Part shown: one piece after another, positions 51,747 through 60,393 of the stretch
Layout: every line of letters starts with the position of its first letter
Numbering within the stretch: the stretch's first letter is position 1
Origin: Clostridium intestinale DSM 6191
GTDB lineage: Bacteria; Bacillota; Clostridia; Clostridiales; Clostridiaceae
Length of the DNA: 64,000 nt
Assembly (NCBI RefSeq): GCF_900130055.1
Contig: NZ_FQXU01000004.1
Span: 124,001 to 188,000 of the forward strand
Direction: 5' to 3'
The notes under the pieces: generated by a model
What the model was told of the DNA's origin: nothing
Seen by the model: only the letters and a program-made list of their open reading frames with translations
Database searches by the model: none
Made by a program: the position numbers and the translations under genes

Positions 51747-51867
51747 ACTAACCACTCCTTTCTTGGATTTATTTTATCGATATTCTGTGGTTGCCACCAT
51801 CAACTATTACGATATTTTCAGTTGCGCTTCGGTTGCACAGGTAAAAAACAGCACTTTTTTATAAACA

Positions 51868-51880
51868 TTTGATGGGCCTA
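51868..51880 (-). repeat. Single AGGCCCATC repeat unit
   Basis: GATGGGCCT within 51868-51880, in the gap between the XRE gene and the isochorismatase gene; same orientation as the other copies. Confidence 0.5.
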
Positions 51881-51923
51881 TTTACTTAATCATTAAATTA
51901 ATCTGGAATGTAAAATGATAAAA

Positions 51924-51982
51924 ATACCCCCTTTTAAATAACAGACTTTTATTTTTTAATCTGTGTATCTAAAAGGGAGTAT
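51924..51982 (-). terminator. Terminator after isochorismatase gene
   Basis: ATACCCCCTTTTA pairs with TAAAAGGGAGTAT, with ACAGA/TCTGT inside. On the minus strand the stem ends in a T run. It lies about 95 bp after the isochorismatase gene stop. Confidence 0.7.
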
Positions 51983-52076
51983 ATCATTTTGAATGATACG
52001 TTATATTGTTACTTTATATTTAATTTGTAAGTCTTACAGTAACTATTTATTATATAACAAGTCTAAAATTTAATTA

Positions 52077-52640
52077 TTAATTTATGCTTGCAATTAATTT
52101 CTTGATTTCTTTATTGGTTGCTATTAATTGTTCTTGTTCCTGTTCAATGACTTCAAATATAACTTCTTCTTGATTTTTTACATGACTAAAAGATGCATCC
52201 TTTGATAATATGACATTAAAATCTCTCTCATATGCATCAATTGCTGTTCTACCAACGCACCCATGAGTAAAAACTCCACATAAAATCAGAGTATCTACAC
52301 TTTGCTCTTTTAATTTTTCTTCAAAGTTAGTTCTTATAAATGTACTTTGCCTTGTCTTTATAATAATTTCTTGTGAACTATCAAATTTGATATCAGGTAA
52401 TAATTCTGCTTCTTTACTACCTTCAAGTAATACCTCAATATTATGTTTTTTCATAACAATATTCCAAGTAGACCTATCACTTTTATGTATAGTTACAACC
52501 TGATATATTGGTATTTCTTTTTCTTTAGCCATCTCTATAAGTTCATTTATTGATGAAATAAGTTCTGGTAATTGTGCTCTTCTTTCTTCGCTTCTAAAAA
52601 ACCATTGTTGCATATCTATTATTACTAAAGCAGGTCTCAA
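52077..52640 (-). CDS. Isochorismatase-family cysteine hydrolase
   Basis: A 187-residue protein. ALVIIDMQ supplies the catalytic Asp, KTRQSTFIRTNFEEKL the Lys region, and GVFTHGCVGRTAIDAY the catalytic Cys. Related enzymes are nicotinamidases and other amidohydrolases; no siderophore genes are nearby, so isochorismate is not implied. TTG start at 52640 after GGGGGAG. Confidence 0.83.
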   Translation of the reverse strand: MRPALVIIDMQQWFFRSEERRAQLPELISSINELIEMAKEKEIPIYQVVTIHKSDRSTWNIVMKKHNIEVLLEGSKEAELLPDIKFDSSQEIIIKTRQSTFIRTNFEEKLKEQSVDTLILCGVFTHGCVGRTAIDAYERDFNVILSKDASFSHVKNQEEVIFEVIEQEQEQLIATNKEIKKLIASIN

Positions 52641-52689
52641 TTTAGGCTCCCCCTTGCATTAACAAAAATAATCTCTTATATATATAAAA

Positions 52690-53172
52690 TCACAAATCTA
52701 ATCTCATATAAATGCATTCATCCATCGGACTGTTATTATATGATTCTATCTCATAAAATCCAAATTTCTTATATAACTTTATTGCACCTTCTAAAAAAGG
52801 AAAAGTATCTAAAAGCATAACCTTATATCCGACCTCTTTAGAATCTTCAATAATCTTCTCTACTAACTTATTTGCAATCTTTTTGCCACGAAATTTGGGT
52901 TTAACATATAATCTCTTCATCTCACATTTTTCATTATCTATCTTTTTTAAAGCAATACATCCAGCTACTTCATTCTCAAATATGGCTATATATAACCTTC
53001 CTTCTGGTAGTCCATATTTGCTAGATAGATTTTTAAGTTCATAATCAAAATTTTGAACTTGTAAGTATTTTTCAAAACTTGGATCATTAAATATAACCAT
53101 TTCTGTATATTCTAAAAATAACTTCGCAATTTCTTTACTATTATCATAGCCCAACTTAATCTCTATTGACAT
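52690..53172 (-). CDS. GNAT family N-acetyltransferase
   Basis: A 160-residue GNAT protein. MKRLYVKPKFRGKKIANKLV is the acetyl-CoA loop (RGKKIA), and AIKLYKKFGFYEIES the C-terminal motif. The ATG at 53172 is 7 nt after AAAGGAAG. A long array of AGGYYCATSA units lies directly upstream. Substrate unknown. Confidence 0.82.
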   Translation of the reverse strand: MSIEIKLGYDNSKEIAKLFLEYTEMVIFNDPSFEKYLQVQNFDYELKNLSSKYGLPEGRLYIAIFENEVAGCIALKKIDNEKCEMKRLYVKPKFRGKKIANKLVEKIIEDSKEVGYKVMLLDTFPFLEGAIKLYKKFGFYEIESYNNSPMDECIYMRLDL

Positions 53173-53219
53173 CCCCAAACTTCCTTTCACTTTACGTATC
53201 TTGTTCTTTTTTTAGTTTT

Positions 53220-53349
53220 CATGAACCTCTTTTTTTTATCATGGGCCTCTCTTATTTACTCATAGTCCTATACTTATACTTCATGAACTTCTTTATTTTG
53301 ATGGGCCTATTATATTTCTTTATAAATCTGATGTACCTTTTATGAACCT
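53220..53349 (-). repeat. Array of seven AGGYYCATSA-type units
   Basis: Units start at 53220, 53240, 53261, 53282, 53300, 53330 and 53341 (CATGAACCT, CATGGGCCT, CATAGTCCT, CATGAACTT, GATGGGCCT, GATGTACCT, TATGAACCT). Spacing is about 20 bp for the first five. The AT-rich spacers differ. It fills the gap between the cupin gene (53385) and the acetyltransferase gene (53172), same orientation as all other copies. Confidence 0.7.
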
Positions 53350-53384
53350 AATAAAATCTACCTCAATATCATTTTCAAAGTGAG

Positions 53385-53732
53385 TTAATCTTCATATAAA
53401 TCTCCACTATTTTCTTTATTAAGTGTACCTTCTAACTCAATCATCAAGAATCTTGATAAACTCTTAACTACAGGTCTATGTCTAATTCCTTTAGGAACAA
53501 TAATAAATTCTCCTTCATTTACTTCAATTGATCCTTGATCGGTTTCTAAATAAAAACTACCTTCAATCACATAAAATAATTCATCTGAACCTTCATGAAC
53601 ATGAAAATCCAATGTGCGATTCTCTACATTGACAACACTAAGAACATGTCCATTTAATTGACCAATCTTGTCATATACATACAACTTATCAACCGAATTT
53701 ACTGCTGATTTCAAATTTACTTTTTCTAACAT
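53385..53732 (-). CDS. Cupin-domain protein
   Basis: A 115-residue single cupin. LDFHVHEGSDELFYVIEGSF is the first motif (two His and Glu for metal), and PKGIRHRPVVKS the second with its His. All four metal ligands seem present. Such proteins include enzymes and sugar or effector binders. Downstream of it lies the seven-unit repeat array. Confidence 0.78.
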   Translation of the reverse strand: MLEKVNLKSAVNSVDKLYVYDKIGQLNGHVLSVVNVENRTLDFHVHEGSDELFYVIEGSFYLETDQGSIEVNEGEFIIVPKGIRHRPVVKSLSRFLMIELEGTLNKENSGDLYED

Positions 53733-53782
53733 AATACCTCTCCTATAATATAAATTTTGTAAAATCTTATTAATATCCTTCT

Positions 53783-53962
53783 TTAAATAAGTGGATTTCC
53801 CTCTTTGTCCACTAATACAGTTAAACCACCAGCATATCCCTCATGAGTAAATAAATACTGGACACCTGTTTCTTTATCTACTATTATTTTGCATGCTGAA
53901 AGACCATTTTCTTTATAAATTACCTGAAATCTATCATCTGCATTCGACTTCCCACCAAACAT
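53783..53962 (-). CDS. DUF6440-type small protein
   Basis: A 59-residue open frame: starts MFGGKSNADDRF, continues ACKIIVDKETGVQYLF and ends AGGLTVLVDKEGNPLI. This pattern, recalled as DUF6440, is common in firmicutes. AAAAGGAGG precedes the ATG at 53962, so it is very likely a real gene. Function unknown. Confidence 0.78.
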   Translation of the reverse strand: MFGGKSNADDRFQVIYKENGLSACKIIVDKETGVQYLFTHEGYAGGLTVLVDKEGNPLI

Positions 53963-54000
53963 TTTTACTTCCTCCTTTTTTGTTCACATTAGTTTAATTA

Positions 54001-54567
54001 TCAATATCTATTTTTGTATTTTTCTTTAGCCTTATTTGTATAAAGCTTAATAAATTCTGTTTTACTATTTGTATAACCATCACGGTTATGCTCAAACTTT
54101 TTCCATAACTCAAGCTTCAATTTCTCATATTTCTTTGCTATATCAGGATTTTCATTAAGATAATCTCTAAAATACAATTCATCATTATCTCCTAAATATC
54201 TTAGATGTATATGGTACACTTTTTCTTGAAATCCCTTATCTGTATAACCTTTATTTAAGGAAATTCTTTTTTCTTCCTCAGACATACATAGATAACCATC
54301 ATTAATAAGTATTTCTTTTAGATCTCTTATATTGCAATCTTGTGATACCTCCACAATAATATCAATAATTGGTTTCGCCCATATGGTTTTTATAGCTGTA
54401 CTTCCAATATGATTAATCTTTTCAACTAGATTATTGGGTATTATACTTTGAAGAAAAGTTAATTCTTCCTCATAAAACTCCGCCCAAGAGTTTTGATGTT
54501 CTACTAAAAATATGGGGAATAGCTGCCATAGTTCTTCAAGACTCATTTCTGATAATTTTTTACTCAT
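54001..54567 (-). CDS. GrpB family protein (nucleotidyltransferase fold)
   Basis: A 188-residue protein. HIGSTAIKTIWAKPIIDIIV is the GrpB signature (GSTxxxxxxxKPxxDI), and YHIHLRYLGDNDELYFRDYL the second. GrpB proteins have a nucleotidyltransferase-like core, with unclear role; some are linked to CoaE or to acetyltransferases. GGAG precedes the ATG at 54567. Confidence 0.85.
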   Translation of the reverse strand: MSKKLSEMSLEELWQLFPIFLVEHQNSWAEFYEEELTFLQSIIPNNLVEKINHIGSTAIKTIWAKPIIDIIVEVSQDCNIRDLKEILINDGYLCMSEEEKRISLNKGYTDKGFQEKVYHIHLRYLGDNDELYFRDYLNENPDIAKKYEKLKLELWKKFEHNRDGYTNSKTEFIKLYTNKAKEKYKNRY

Positions 54568-54668
54568 AGGTACTTACTCCATTTAAAACTTATTTATTAA
54601 CAACCATTTTTTGAATCAATTTTAGTTATTTAAAGACTAAATTTTGATTACATTGCTCCTATAAAAAT

Positions 54669-55259
54669 TTATAATATCGATATTTGTCCATTATCATAAA
54701 TAATCATTTCTTCATTGGTAATTTTATAAACATTATATTTTTCTTCTTTTATTGCTTGAGAATAATAGTTCTCTCTACCCTGATCATAATGACAAAATAT
54801 AATACCATTAAATAAACCCAATGCATCAAAGTTCTCTAATCCAATTTGATTTTCATCAAAAGGCAAAACATGTTCAACATTTTTTGTTACTAGATGCGTT
54901 CCTGCACTTCTTCCAATATACATAACACCTCTACTTAAATATTTTACTATTTCTGAAGCAAACCCACATTCATTTATCAATTTTACTAATGTAAAGGTGT
55001 TACCCCCACATACATAAATAATATCAATGTCTAAATTACAGTAGTCATTGCTGTTTGCTTCATCAAAAATAATGATATTGTCTTTACAAAATCCAGAAAC
55101 AAGCAATTCATTCATATATTTATCTGGAGGATAGGTTCCACTTAAAGCTGTTGGTATTAAAAGTATTCTCGTTATTCTTACATCCTTCTTTAATTGGCCC
55201 AACATTTTATTTTTTATAACAGAATTTCCAAAGGCTTTTGATGTTAAAAATAACTTCAC
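54669..55259 (-). CDS. Peptidase E-like (S51 family) protein
   Basis: A 196-residue protein. IIYVCGGNTFTLVKLI and YIGRSAGTHLV (Ser nucleophile in GxSAG) are diagnostic, with LGLFNGIIFCHYD after. GTG start at 55259 following GGAGGCG. Second S51-like gene of the window (see 6061-6723), but only distantly alike. Substrate unknown. Confidence 0.75.
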   Translation of the reverse strand: MKLFLTSKAFGNSVIKNKMLGQLKKDVRITRILLIPTALSGTYPPDKYMNELLVSGFCKDNIIIFDEANSNDYCNLDIDIIYVCGGNTFTLVKLINECGFASEIVKYLSRGVMYIGRSAGTHLVTKNVEHVLPFDENQIGLENFDALGLFNGIIFCHYDQGRENYYSQAIKEEKYNVYKITNEEMIIYDNGQISIL

Positions 55260-55317
55260 ATATTTCGCCTCCTAAACATATTTCTCTTTAGTTTACCTAT
55301 TAACATTAATATAGACA

Positions 55318-55545
55318 TTACTTTTTTTCATTTCCATGTTTAAAATTTCCTGTTGCTTTTGCCATAATCAATTGTCCTGACTTTACATCAGTATTTTCTA
55401 TTCGTACCAAAAACTTGCTGCTTTCTTTCTCTTTTAATATTGTAACTAGTTTCCCACCCCAATATATAAAAACTTTGTTATCTTTTGAAACTTTATATGA
55501 AAAAGGCTCTTCATCAAGCTTATTACGTTTATCCACTTCACCCAA
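55318..55545 (-). CDS. Small conserved-type protein, function unknown
   Basis: A 75-residue soluble protein; KVFIYWGGKLVTILKEKE and QLIMAKATGNFKHGN resemble short uncharacterised firmicute proteins I have seen, but I know no family name. TTG start at 55545 with GGGGGAGA 7 nt before; a nearby ATG is followed at once by a stop. Confidence 0.65.
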   Translation of the reverse strand: MGEVDKRNKLDEEPFSYKVSKDNKVFIYWGGKLVTILKEKESSKFLVRIENTDVKSGQLIMAKATGNFKHGNEKK

Positions 55546-55590
55546 TTACATATCTCCCCCTTGAGTTTTCAACTTAGTTATCATTATATG

Positions 55591-55989
55591 TTATTCAGGC
55601 ACATTATAAGCAAATGGTACCAACTCAGTTACAGCTACTTTTCTAAGTTCACTTTTATCATTAACAATGACTTTGCAACTTGGCATATAATCTATAAGAA
55701 CTTGTCTGCAATTACCACATGGAGGTAAAATCTCATCACCATTTTCTCCTCTAAGGGCAACTATAGATTCAAATTCTCTTTCTCCATTAGTTATAGCTGC
55801 TCCTATAGCTACTAGCTCTGCACAGGCCCCATGCATTGAATAGATATTTACTCCTGTGTATATATTCCCATTTTTACATCTAACAGCTGCACCTACTGTA
55901 TGATTAAACTTTATATTATCATAATTCTTTTTTATTGCCTCTGAGGCTCTTTTAATAAGTTCTAAATCTTTTTCTTCTAAATTTCCCAC
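55591..55989 (-). CDS. Cytidine/blasticidin deaminase-type protein
   Basis: A 132-residue zinc deaminase. GACAE carries the first Cys and catalytic Glu, and PCGNCRQ the other two zinc cysteines. The layout resembles blasticidin S deaminase more than classic Cdd, but either is possible. GTG start at 55989 is 8 nt after AAGGAGG. Its substrate may be cytidine or a nucleoside antibiotic. Confidence 0.82.
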   Translation of the reverse strand: MGNLEEKDLELIKRASEAIKKNYDNIKFNHTVGAAVRCKNGNIYTGVNIYSMHGACAELVAIGAAITNGEREFESIVALRGENGDEILPPCGNCRQVLIDYMPSCKVIVNDKSELRKVAVTELVPFAYNVPE

Positions 55990-56046
55990 TTTCTTTTCCT
56001 CCTTAGTCAAAATATTTCTAGCTAAATAATCGTTTATAAATTCATT

Positions 56047-56850
56047 CTAATAAGGTAATCCTAAAAAGCAAAATCTTATGACATCAACTAGTCCATGTCC
56101 AATCATTGCTGAACTTATATCTCTTTTTCTTTGTAAAAAAGCAAATGGTAAGCCAAACAAAATTGTTAAGATAATCATTGCCATGATTCCTGAAATTACA
56201 CCTTGATTAACAAACTGGTCGGGTGTATGAATCATCACATGAGGAATTGTCATCATAAAATAACAAGTGAATCTTTGAAACCTTGTGTTGATTTCACCTT
56301 TAAGTATATAGAGGCATAATGAATATATAAATGCCCTTAAAGCAATTTCTTCATATACCCCAGGACTTAATGCAACTAAGAAATAAGAGATCTTAACATT
56401 GAAATTAAGGGTTTTACCACTAATAAAAAGATTAATACCTCCCAATACAACACCGACTATAATTCCAATCCCAATAGTTATCAATATAGATTTTATATCA
56501 TTGGCCTTTAACAGTTTTAAAGAGTTTTTTTCATATAAATTAAATATACTGAACATAGCTAAAGATGTTAAAAAAGTAATCAAAAACCCTTTAATGGATG
56601 AAAATGATATTCCTTGATAAGCTACAAACATTAAAAATCCAAATACTAATGAAATTAATACTTGATTTTTCCTAGGGAGTTTATTTTTAATTAAAATTAT
56701 TATAGATAGTATAAGCACACAAAAATCTAATATTAACCACATCATTGATGTATATCCAATATTTGTTTTTATTCCAAAGTTAATTAAAAATAGTGCTATA
56801 AAACCTATGAATACTGCCCAAATTTTTATTAATCCAATATTTCTTTTCAT
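56047..56850 (-). CDS. CPBP family intramembrane metalloprotease
   Basis: A 267-residue protein with about eight helices. PGVYEEIALRAF is the EExxxR motif, with HVMIH and HGLVDVIRF giving the two His motifs. Such CAAX-protease-like proteins act within the membrane; roles range from bacteriocin immunity to peptide processing. Lies 21 bp after the small membrane protein gene at 56871, probably in one unit. Confidence 0.83.
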   Translation of the reverse strand: MKRNIGLIKIWAVFIGFIALFLINFGIKTNIGYTSMMWLILDFCVLILSIIILIKNKLPRKNQVLISLVFGFLMFVAYQGISFSSIKGFLITFLTSLAMFSIFNLYEKNSLKLLKANDIKSILITIGIGIIVGVVLGGINLFISGKTLNFNVKISYFLVALSPGVYEEIALRAFIYSLCLYILKGEINTRFQRFTCYFMMTIPHVMIHTPDQFVNQGVISGIMAMIILTILFGLPFAFLQRKRDISSAMIGHGLVDVIRFCFLGLPY

Positions 56851-56870
56851 AAATACTCTCCAAGTTAAAT

Positions 56871-57125
56871 TTATAGTTTGTTCCTATTTAGTGAATAAGT
56901 GAAATTATAATATAACCCTATTGCTATTCCACCAATTATCAAGACTAGAACCTTTATAAGTTTTGCATCACTAATTAAACTTTCAGCTACTGAACTCTCG
57001 ATTATACCTGCATTTTCAAATACAAATTGTAGTGAACTAATTTTACTATAAATTATCCCAATAGTTGATGCTATTAGCACAAATACTATAGCTTGAAATA
57101 TTTTGTTATTCCATACTCTTCTCAT
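56871..57125 (-). CDS. Small two-helix membrane protein
   Basis: An 84-residue protein with helices at about residues 9-25 and 55-73 and a loop of about 30 residues. No family recognised. GGGGAG precedes the ATG at 57125. Co-oriented and close to its neighbours on both sides. Confidence 0.58.
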   Translation of the reverse strand: MRRVWNNKIFQAIVFVLIASTIGIIYSKISSLQFVFENAGIIESSVAESLISDAKLIKVLVLIIGGIAIGLYYNFTYSLNRNKL

Positions 57126-57144
57126 AACTACTCCCCTTTATTAA

Positions 57145-57405
57145 TCACTCTTTAACTTTATCTTCTAACTTTCTATCTCTTAAAAACAGAAATGAAGCAA
57201 CCATCAACAATGTTAGTTGACAGGCTTCTGCACCTGTTTGCATGTTTTCAGATAAATATTGGTTCAGAAAAACTATTCTTACGCCTTCAAGCATGAAAAA
57301 TATGGCGAATATAACGTTATGTATTTTTTTCTTTTCTCTAAATAACCTAATATTAATAATTATTAATATTATATAAGAAACCACTCGTATAATTTGTCCA
57401 ATCAT
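57145..57405 (-). CDS. Small three-helix membrane protein
   Basis: An 86-residue protein with three predicted helices and a charged tail. No family recognised. GAGGTG precedes the ATG at 57405. First of a probable three-gene membrane-protein unit ending with the CPBP protease. Confidence 0.58.
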   Translation of the reverse strand: MIGQIIRVVSYIILIIINIRLFREKKKIHNVIFAIFFMLEGVRIVFLNQYLSENMQTGAEACQLTLLMVASFLFLRDRKLEDKVKE

Positions 57406-57462
57406 TTTAACACCTCATCTATTATCTTCGTATTTATATTTATCAAAAGTTTTTTGATTATA

Positions 57463-57921
57463 TTACTCAATACGATATTTCCCTTCATTCACCTCTTTTT
57501 CATTTATATATCCAATATTTTCATATCCTTTTGACTGAGCATAAACATACATATTAGATATTAAATTTGAATCTTTACACCAAAACACAACCTGAGAACA
57601 ATCATATACTCCAAGTATGATTTGACAATCACCTTCTAAAAACTCTTCATAATTTGATATATATTTAATATGTCCATCTTTTAAAAATCCTTTTAAGGTT
57701 ACAAACACCATATAGTAAGTATTATTTTTAGATGTTTCATATAATTTTTCTCCGGATATCACACCATTTTCATTAAATAGAAACCCATCGTTATCTACTA
57801 GGTGTATTTCATCATTGTCTATTACCCACTCATACAAATTTACTGGTAACTGTTCTAATATCTCCGATAAATAATTTCCGTACTCATTTGGGATTTCAAA
57901 TATTACTCCAACATCTTTCAT
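57463..57921 (-). CDS. DUF2691-like protein
   Basis: A 152-residue protein. IFEIPNEYGNYLSEIL at the start, NNTYYMVFVTLKGF in the middle and LEGDCQIILGVYDCSQVVFW match my recollection of the DUF2691 family of firmicutes. Function unknown. ATG at 57921 overlaps the stop of the flavoprotein gene as ATGA, so the two are coupled. Confidence 0.65.
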   Translation of the reverse strand: MKDVGVIFEIPNEYGNYLSEILEQLPVNLYEWVIDNDEIHLVDNDGFLFNENGVISGEKLYETSKNNTYYMVFVTLKGFLKDGHIKYISNYEEFLEGDCQIILGVYDCSQVVFWCKDSNLISNMYVYAQSKGYENIGYINEKEVNEGKYRIE

Positions 57922-58481
57922 TTTCTATAATCTTCTCCTTCATTAAATTGTACTAATATATTTTCCATACTCCTCATGGCATCATTATCATAAATAGGAG
58001 AAATATTTTCTGTATTGTGAGAATATGCGGCTCCAATTAGTTCTGCATTCATTTTGCTTAGTATACATACTGCTGTATCTGATGCCTTTTCCATTGAACC
58101 ATCTCCTCCACCAACTAATAATACTCCCCCTCTTTTCTTTTTAGTTATTGGAGTTACTTTTCTAAAAAATCTTGCACACCAATAAGTTTGAAGTCTACTC
58201 ATGATTGCTAATAATTGACCTGTAAGTTCTGAAAAATAAATAGGTGATGCTATTAAAATGTTATCGCATTCTTGAATATATTTATACACTTCTTGCATCT
58301 CATCCTTTTGGCAACAACCTTCGTTTTCCCAACAATACCTACAATCTATACAAGGCTTTATATTACACTTATAAGCATTTACAATTTTATATTCACCATC
58401 TAGTTCATTTATAAATTCCTTTAACCAAGTCATGGTATCACCATTTTTTCTTGGTGATCCATTTAGTATAAGTGTCTTCAT
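57918..58481 (-). CDS. Flavodoxin-fold NAD(P)H-dependent reductase
   Basis: A 187-residue FMN reductase-type protein. NGSPRKNGDT is the phosphate-binding loop, CIDCRYCWENEGC a cysteine cluster common in clostridial members, and ILIASPIYFSELTGQL the flavin-ring loop. The four-cysteine stretch may bind a 4Fe-4S cluster, as in iron-sulfur flavoproteins. GGAAATCAA precedes the ATG at 58481. Confidence 0.82.
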   Translation of the reverse strand: MKTLILNGSPRKNGDTMTWLKEFINELDGEYKIVNAYKCNIKPCIDCRYCWENEGCCQKDEMQEVYKYIQECDNILIASPIYFSELTGQLLAIMSRLQTYWCARFFRKVTPITKKKRGGVLLVGGGDGSMEKASDTAVCILSKMNAELIGAAYSHNTENISPIYDNDAMRSMENILVQFNEGEDYRK

Positions 58482-58548
58482 TTGATTTCCTCATTTCTCA
58501 AATAAACTTTTATAATCTTTATTTTTGACTTCCCATTATATTTAACAT

Positions 58549-59025
58549 CTATTTTGATAAATCAAACACCATAGGAGTAAAGCGAATTCCATTTATTGTT
58601 TTTTCATCATCTGTAGCTATAAATCCCATATTATAATAGAATGGCTTTCCATATGGTGATGAATTAAGAGTTAGCTCTATAACTTCTGGATTTTGCTTTT
58701 TTACATCTTTAACTAGCTGTTTAAATATACTAGCTGCTATACCCTTACGGTGGTACTCTTTATCCGTAAAAACCATAGATATATGCGAAACTCCTCTCAT
58801 AATAAAAATTCCAATAAGTTTATCCTTATCAAAGGCTCCCCACATGCGATTATCACCGTTTCTACAAGCGTTTTTAAATTCTTCATTTTCAATTACATCT
58901 TTTTTAAATGCATTTACACCTTCCAATCCATAATCAGGTGCTTCAAATTCCATAAAGGTCCTTAAAGCCAGTTTAAAAGCATCCTCTAGTTCACAAGACT
59001 CTAATCTTCTTACATCATATTTCAT
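58549..59025 (-). CDS. GNAT family N-acetyltransferase
   Basis: A 158-residue GNAT protein. MVFTDKEYHRKGIAASIFKQ is the acetyl-CoA loop, and GKPFYYNMGFIATDDEKT the C-terminal motif. AGGAG precedes the ATG at 59025. It lies 16 bp after the PNPOx-like gene in a probable three-gene unit from 60284. Confidence 0.82.
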   Translation of the reverse strand: MKYDVRRLESCELEDAFKLALRTFMEFEAPDYGLEGVNAFKKDVIENEEFKNACRNGDNRMWGAFDKDKLIGIFIMRGVSHISMVFTDKEYHRKGIAASIFKQLVKDVKKQNPEVIELTLNSSPYGKPFYYNMGFIATDDEKTINGIRFTPMVFDLSK

Positions 59026-59041
59026 AGCAATCTCCTATCCA

Positions 59042-59509
59042 TCAAAATATTATATCAACTACACACTTTTCTCTTGTTGATGTCTCATTTTCAAAATCAA
59101 TGAAGTATTTATAATAATTAGCAAAGACAAGAGCATCACTTAAATTAACCTTTAATATGCATGTGTTTTTATCCTTCTCATTCACATGTTTATCATAGAA
59201 AACAAAAAAGACATTTTTTAGTTCTTCTCTTAGTTTCTCATTTACTTTATCTAATGGATTTCCTATATTTTCTCCTGTACCATGAGCTACAAACAAATTA
59301 TGGTTTAAAGCAACATTTTTATTTTTAGATATCTCTTTCATTTTGTTGCTTAACCCATAGCTTGTAATATAAAAAACTTTATCTTTATAATAAGCATTTA
59401 TAACCCTGACATTTGCCTTATCTCCATTAACTGTAGCAAGAGACATAGCTACATCTTTTCCATATAGCTCCTTCATAACAGAGATGGCTTCATTAAAATA
59501 ATTATCCAT
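59042..59509 (-). CDS. Pyridoxamine 5'-phosphate oxidase-like FMN-binding protein
   Basis: A 155-residue split-barrel protein: AMSLATVNGDKANVRVINAY and VFYITSYGLSNKMKEISKN are typical of the PNPOx-like group. Many such proteins reduce or oxidise unknown substrates. The ATG at 59509 follows GGAGAG and lies 1 nt beyond the hydrolase stop, so translation is coupled. Confidence 0.78.
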   Translation of the reverse strand: MDNYFNEAISVMKELYGKDVAMSLATVNGDKANVRVINAYYKDKVFYITSYGLSNKMKEISKNKNVALNHNLFVAHGTGENIGNPLDKVNEKLREELKNVFFVFYDKHVNEKDKNTCILKVNLSDALVFANYYKYFIDFENETSTREKCVVDIIF

Positions 59510-59510
59510 C

Positions 59511-60284
59511 TTATTCTCTCCTATCAATTCCATTTTTTATAGCTTCAGCCAAACCTTTAGGATTCTCCCAAGCCATTGAATGTCCAGCATTTTTAACAAC
59601 TTCTATATGTATTCCTTCTTCAGCTAAAACCTGCATATCTGGATCTGGCAAAGACTCTTCACCAAATATAAAAGTTCTTGGGCAATTTAATGAGTATAAC
59701 AACTCTCTCCATGAAGGGATATCTCCCTCGATAGCAGATTTAGATATTAAGTACATAGCTTTAGGTGAACATACCGAAAAACTTCCTGTCCATATTTCAC
59801 TTGAATGTTTTTTACTTCTAGTTATAATTTCTTGAAATCCTTCCTTAATAAAATTATTCATCTCATACTCAGCTATAGCTTTACTTGTAAATCCGCCACC
59901 TTTATCTAAATTCGCTTCAGATAAAATTAATCTATGTACCTTGTCTTTACACAAGTTAGCTAATGTGATTCCAACAGCACCTCCAAGACTATGAGCAAAT
60001 ATAATAAGCTTTTTTAAACCTAAAAACTCAACAAAATCACTTAGGTATTCTGCATGGGCTTTTACACTATATTCAAAACCATCTGGTTTGTCGCTAAATC
60101 CTGATCCAAGTAAATCAACAATTATTTTTCTATGTCCTGCTAATTCCTCTTGAGCTGCAACTTCCGGATAGTCAAAGGAACCTGCGCATCCTAGTCCATG
60201 TATAAATAGTATAGGCATTTCTTTTCCTGGGAAATCATGATACCTCATACGTGTTTTTTTATCTTTTAAAATAAACTCTTTCAT
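59511..60284 (-). CDS. Alpha/beta hydrolase
   Basis: A 257-residue hydrolase. FIHGLGCAGS is the oxyanion region, HSLGG the nucleophile elbow, FGEESLPDPD the acid residue region and NAGHSMAWE the catalytic His. GGGGATG precedes the ATG at 60284. First of a unit with the PNPOx-like and GNAT genes. Substrate unknown. Confidence 0.85.
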   Translation of the reverse strand: MKEFILKDKKTRMRYHDFPGKEMPILFIHGLGCAGSFDYPEVAAQEELAGHRKIIVDLLGSGFSDKPDGFEYSVKAHAEYLSDFVEFLGLKKLIIFAHSLGGAVGITLANLCKDKVHRLILSEANLDKGGGFTSKAIAEYEMNNFIKEGFQEIITRSKKHSSEIWTGSFSVCSPKAMYLISKSAIEGDIPSWRELLYSLNCPRTFIFGEESLPDPDMQVLAEEGIHIEVVKNAGHSMAWENPKGLAEAIKNGIDRRE

Positions 60285-60393
60285 TTATTACATCCCCTTA
60301 AATCATTTCTGATACATATATGTCTATTATATCATCTCCTTCCAATTTTATGTAGTTTTGATCTATTCTTTCAATACTTAAACTTCTTAAATT

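Larger units (their letters stand above)
51747..52076. other. 330-bp gap: direct repeats, one AGGYYCATSA unit and a terminator
   Basis: Contains CGATATTCTGTGGTTGC (51778-51794) and CGATATTTTCAGTTGC (51810-51825), direct repeats spaced 32 bp, three helical turns, upstream of the XRE gene and perhaps its binding sites. A CTTCGG tetraloop hairpin lies around 51828. One repeat unit and a terminator follow (listed separately). No gene seen. Confidence 0.5.

Noticed and set aside
53220-53349. CRISPR array
   Set aside because: Units are short, degenerate and spaced about 20 bp by AT-rich DNA; there are no conserved 25-40-bp repeats and no cas genes.
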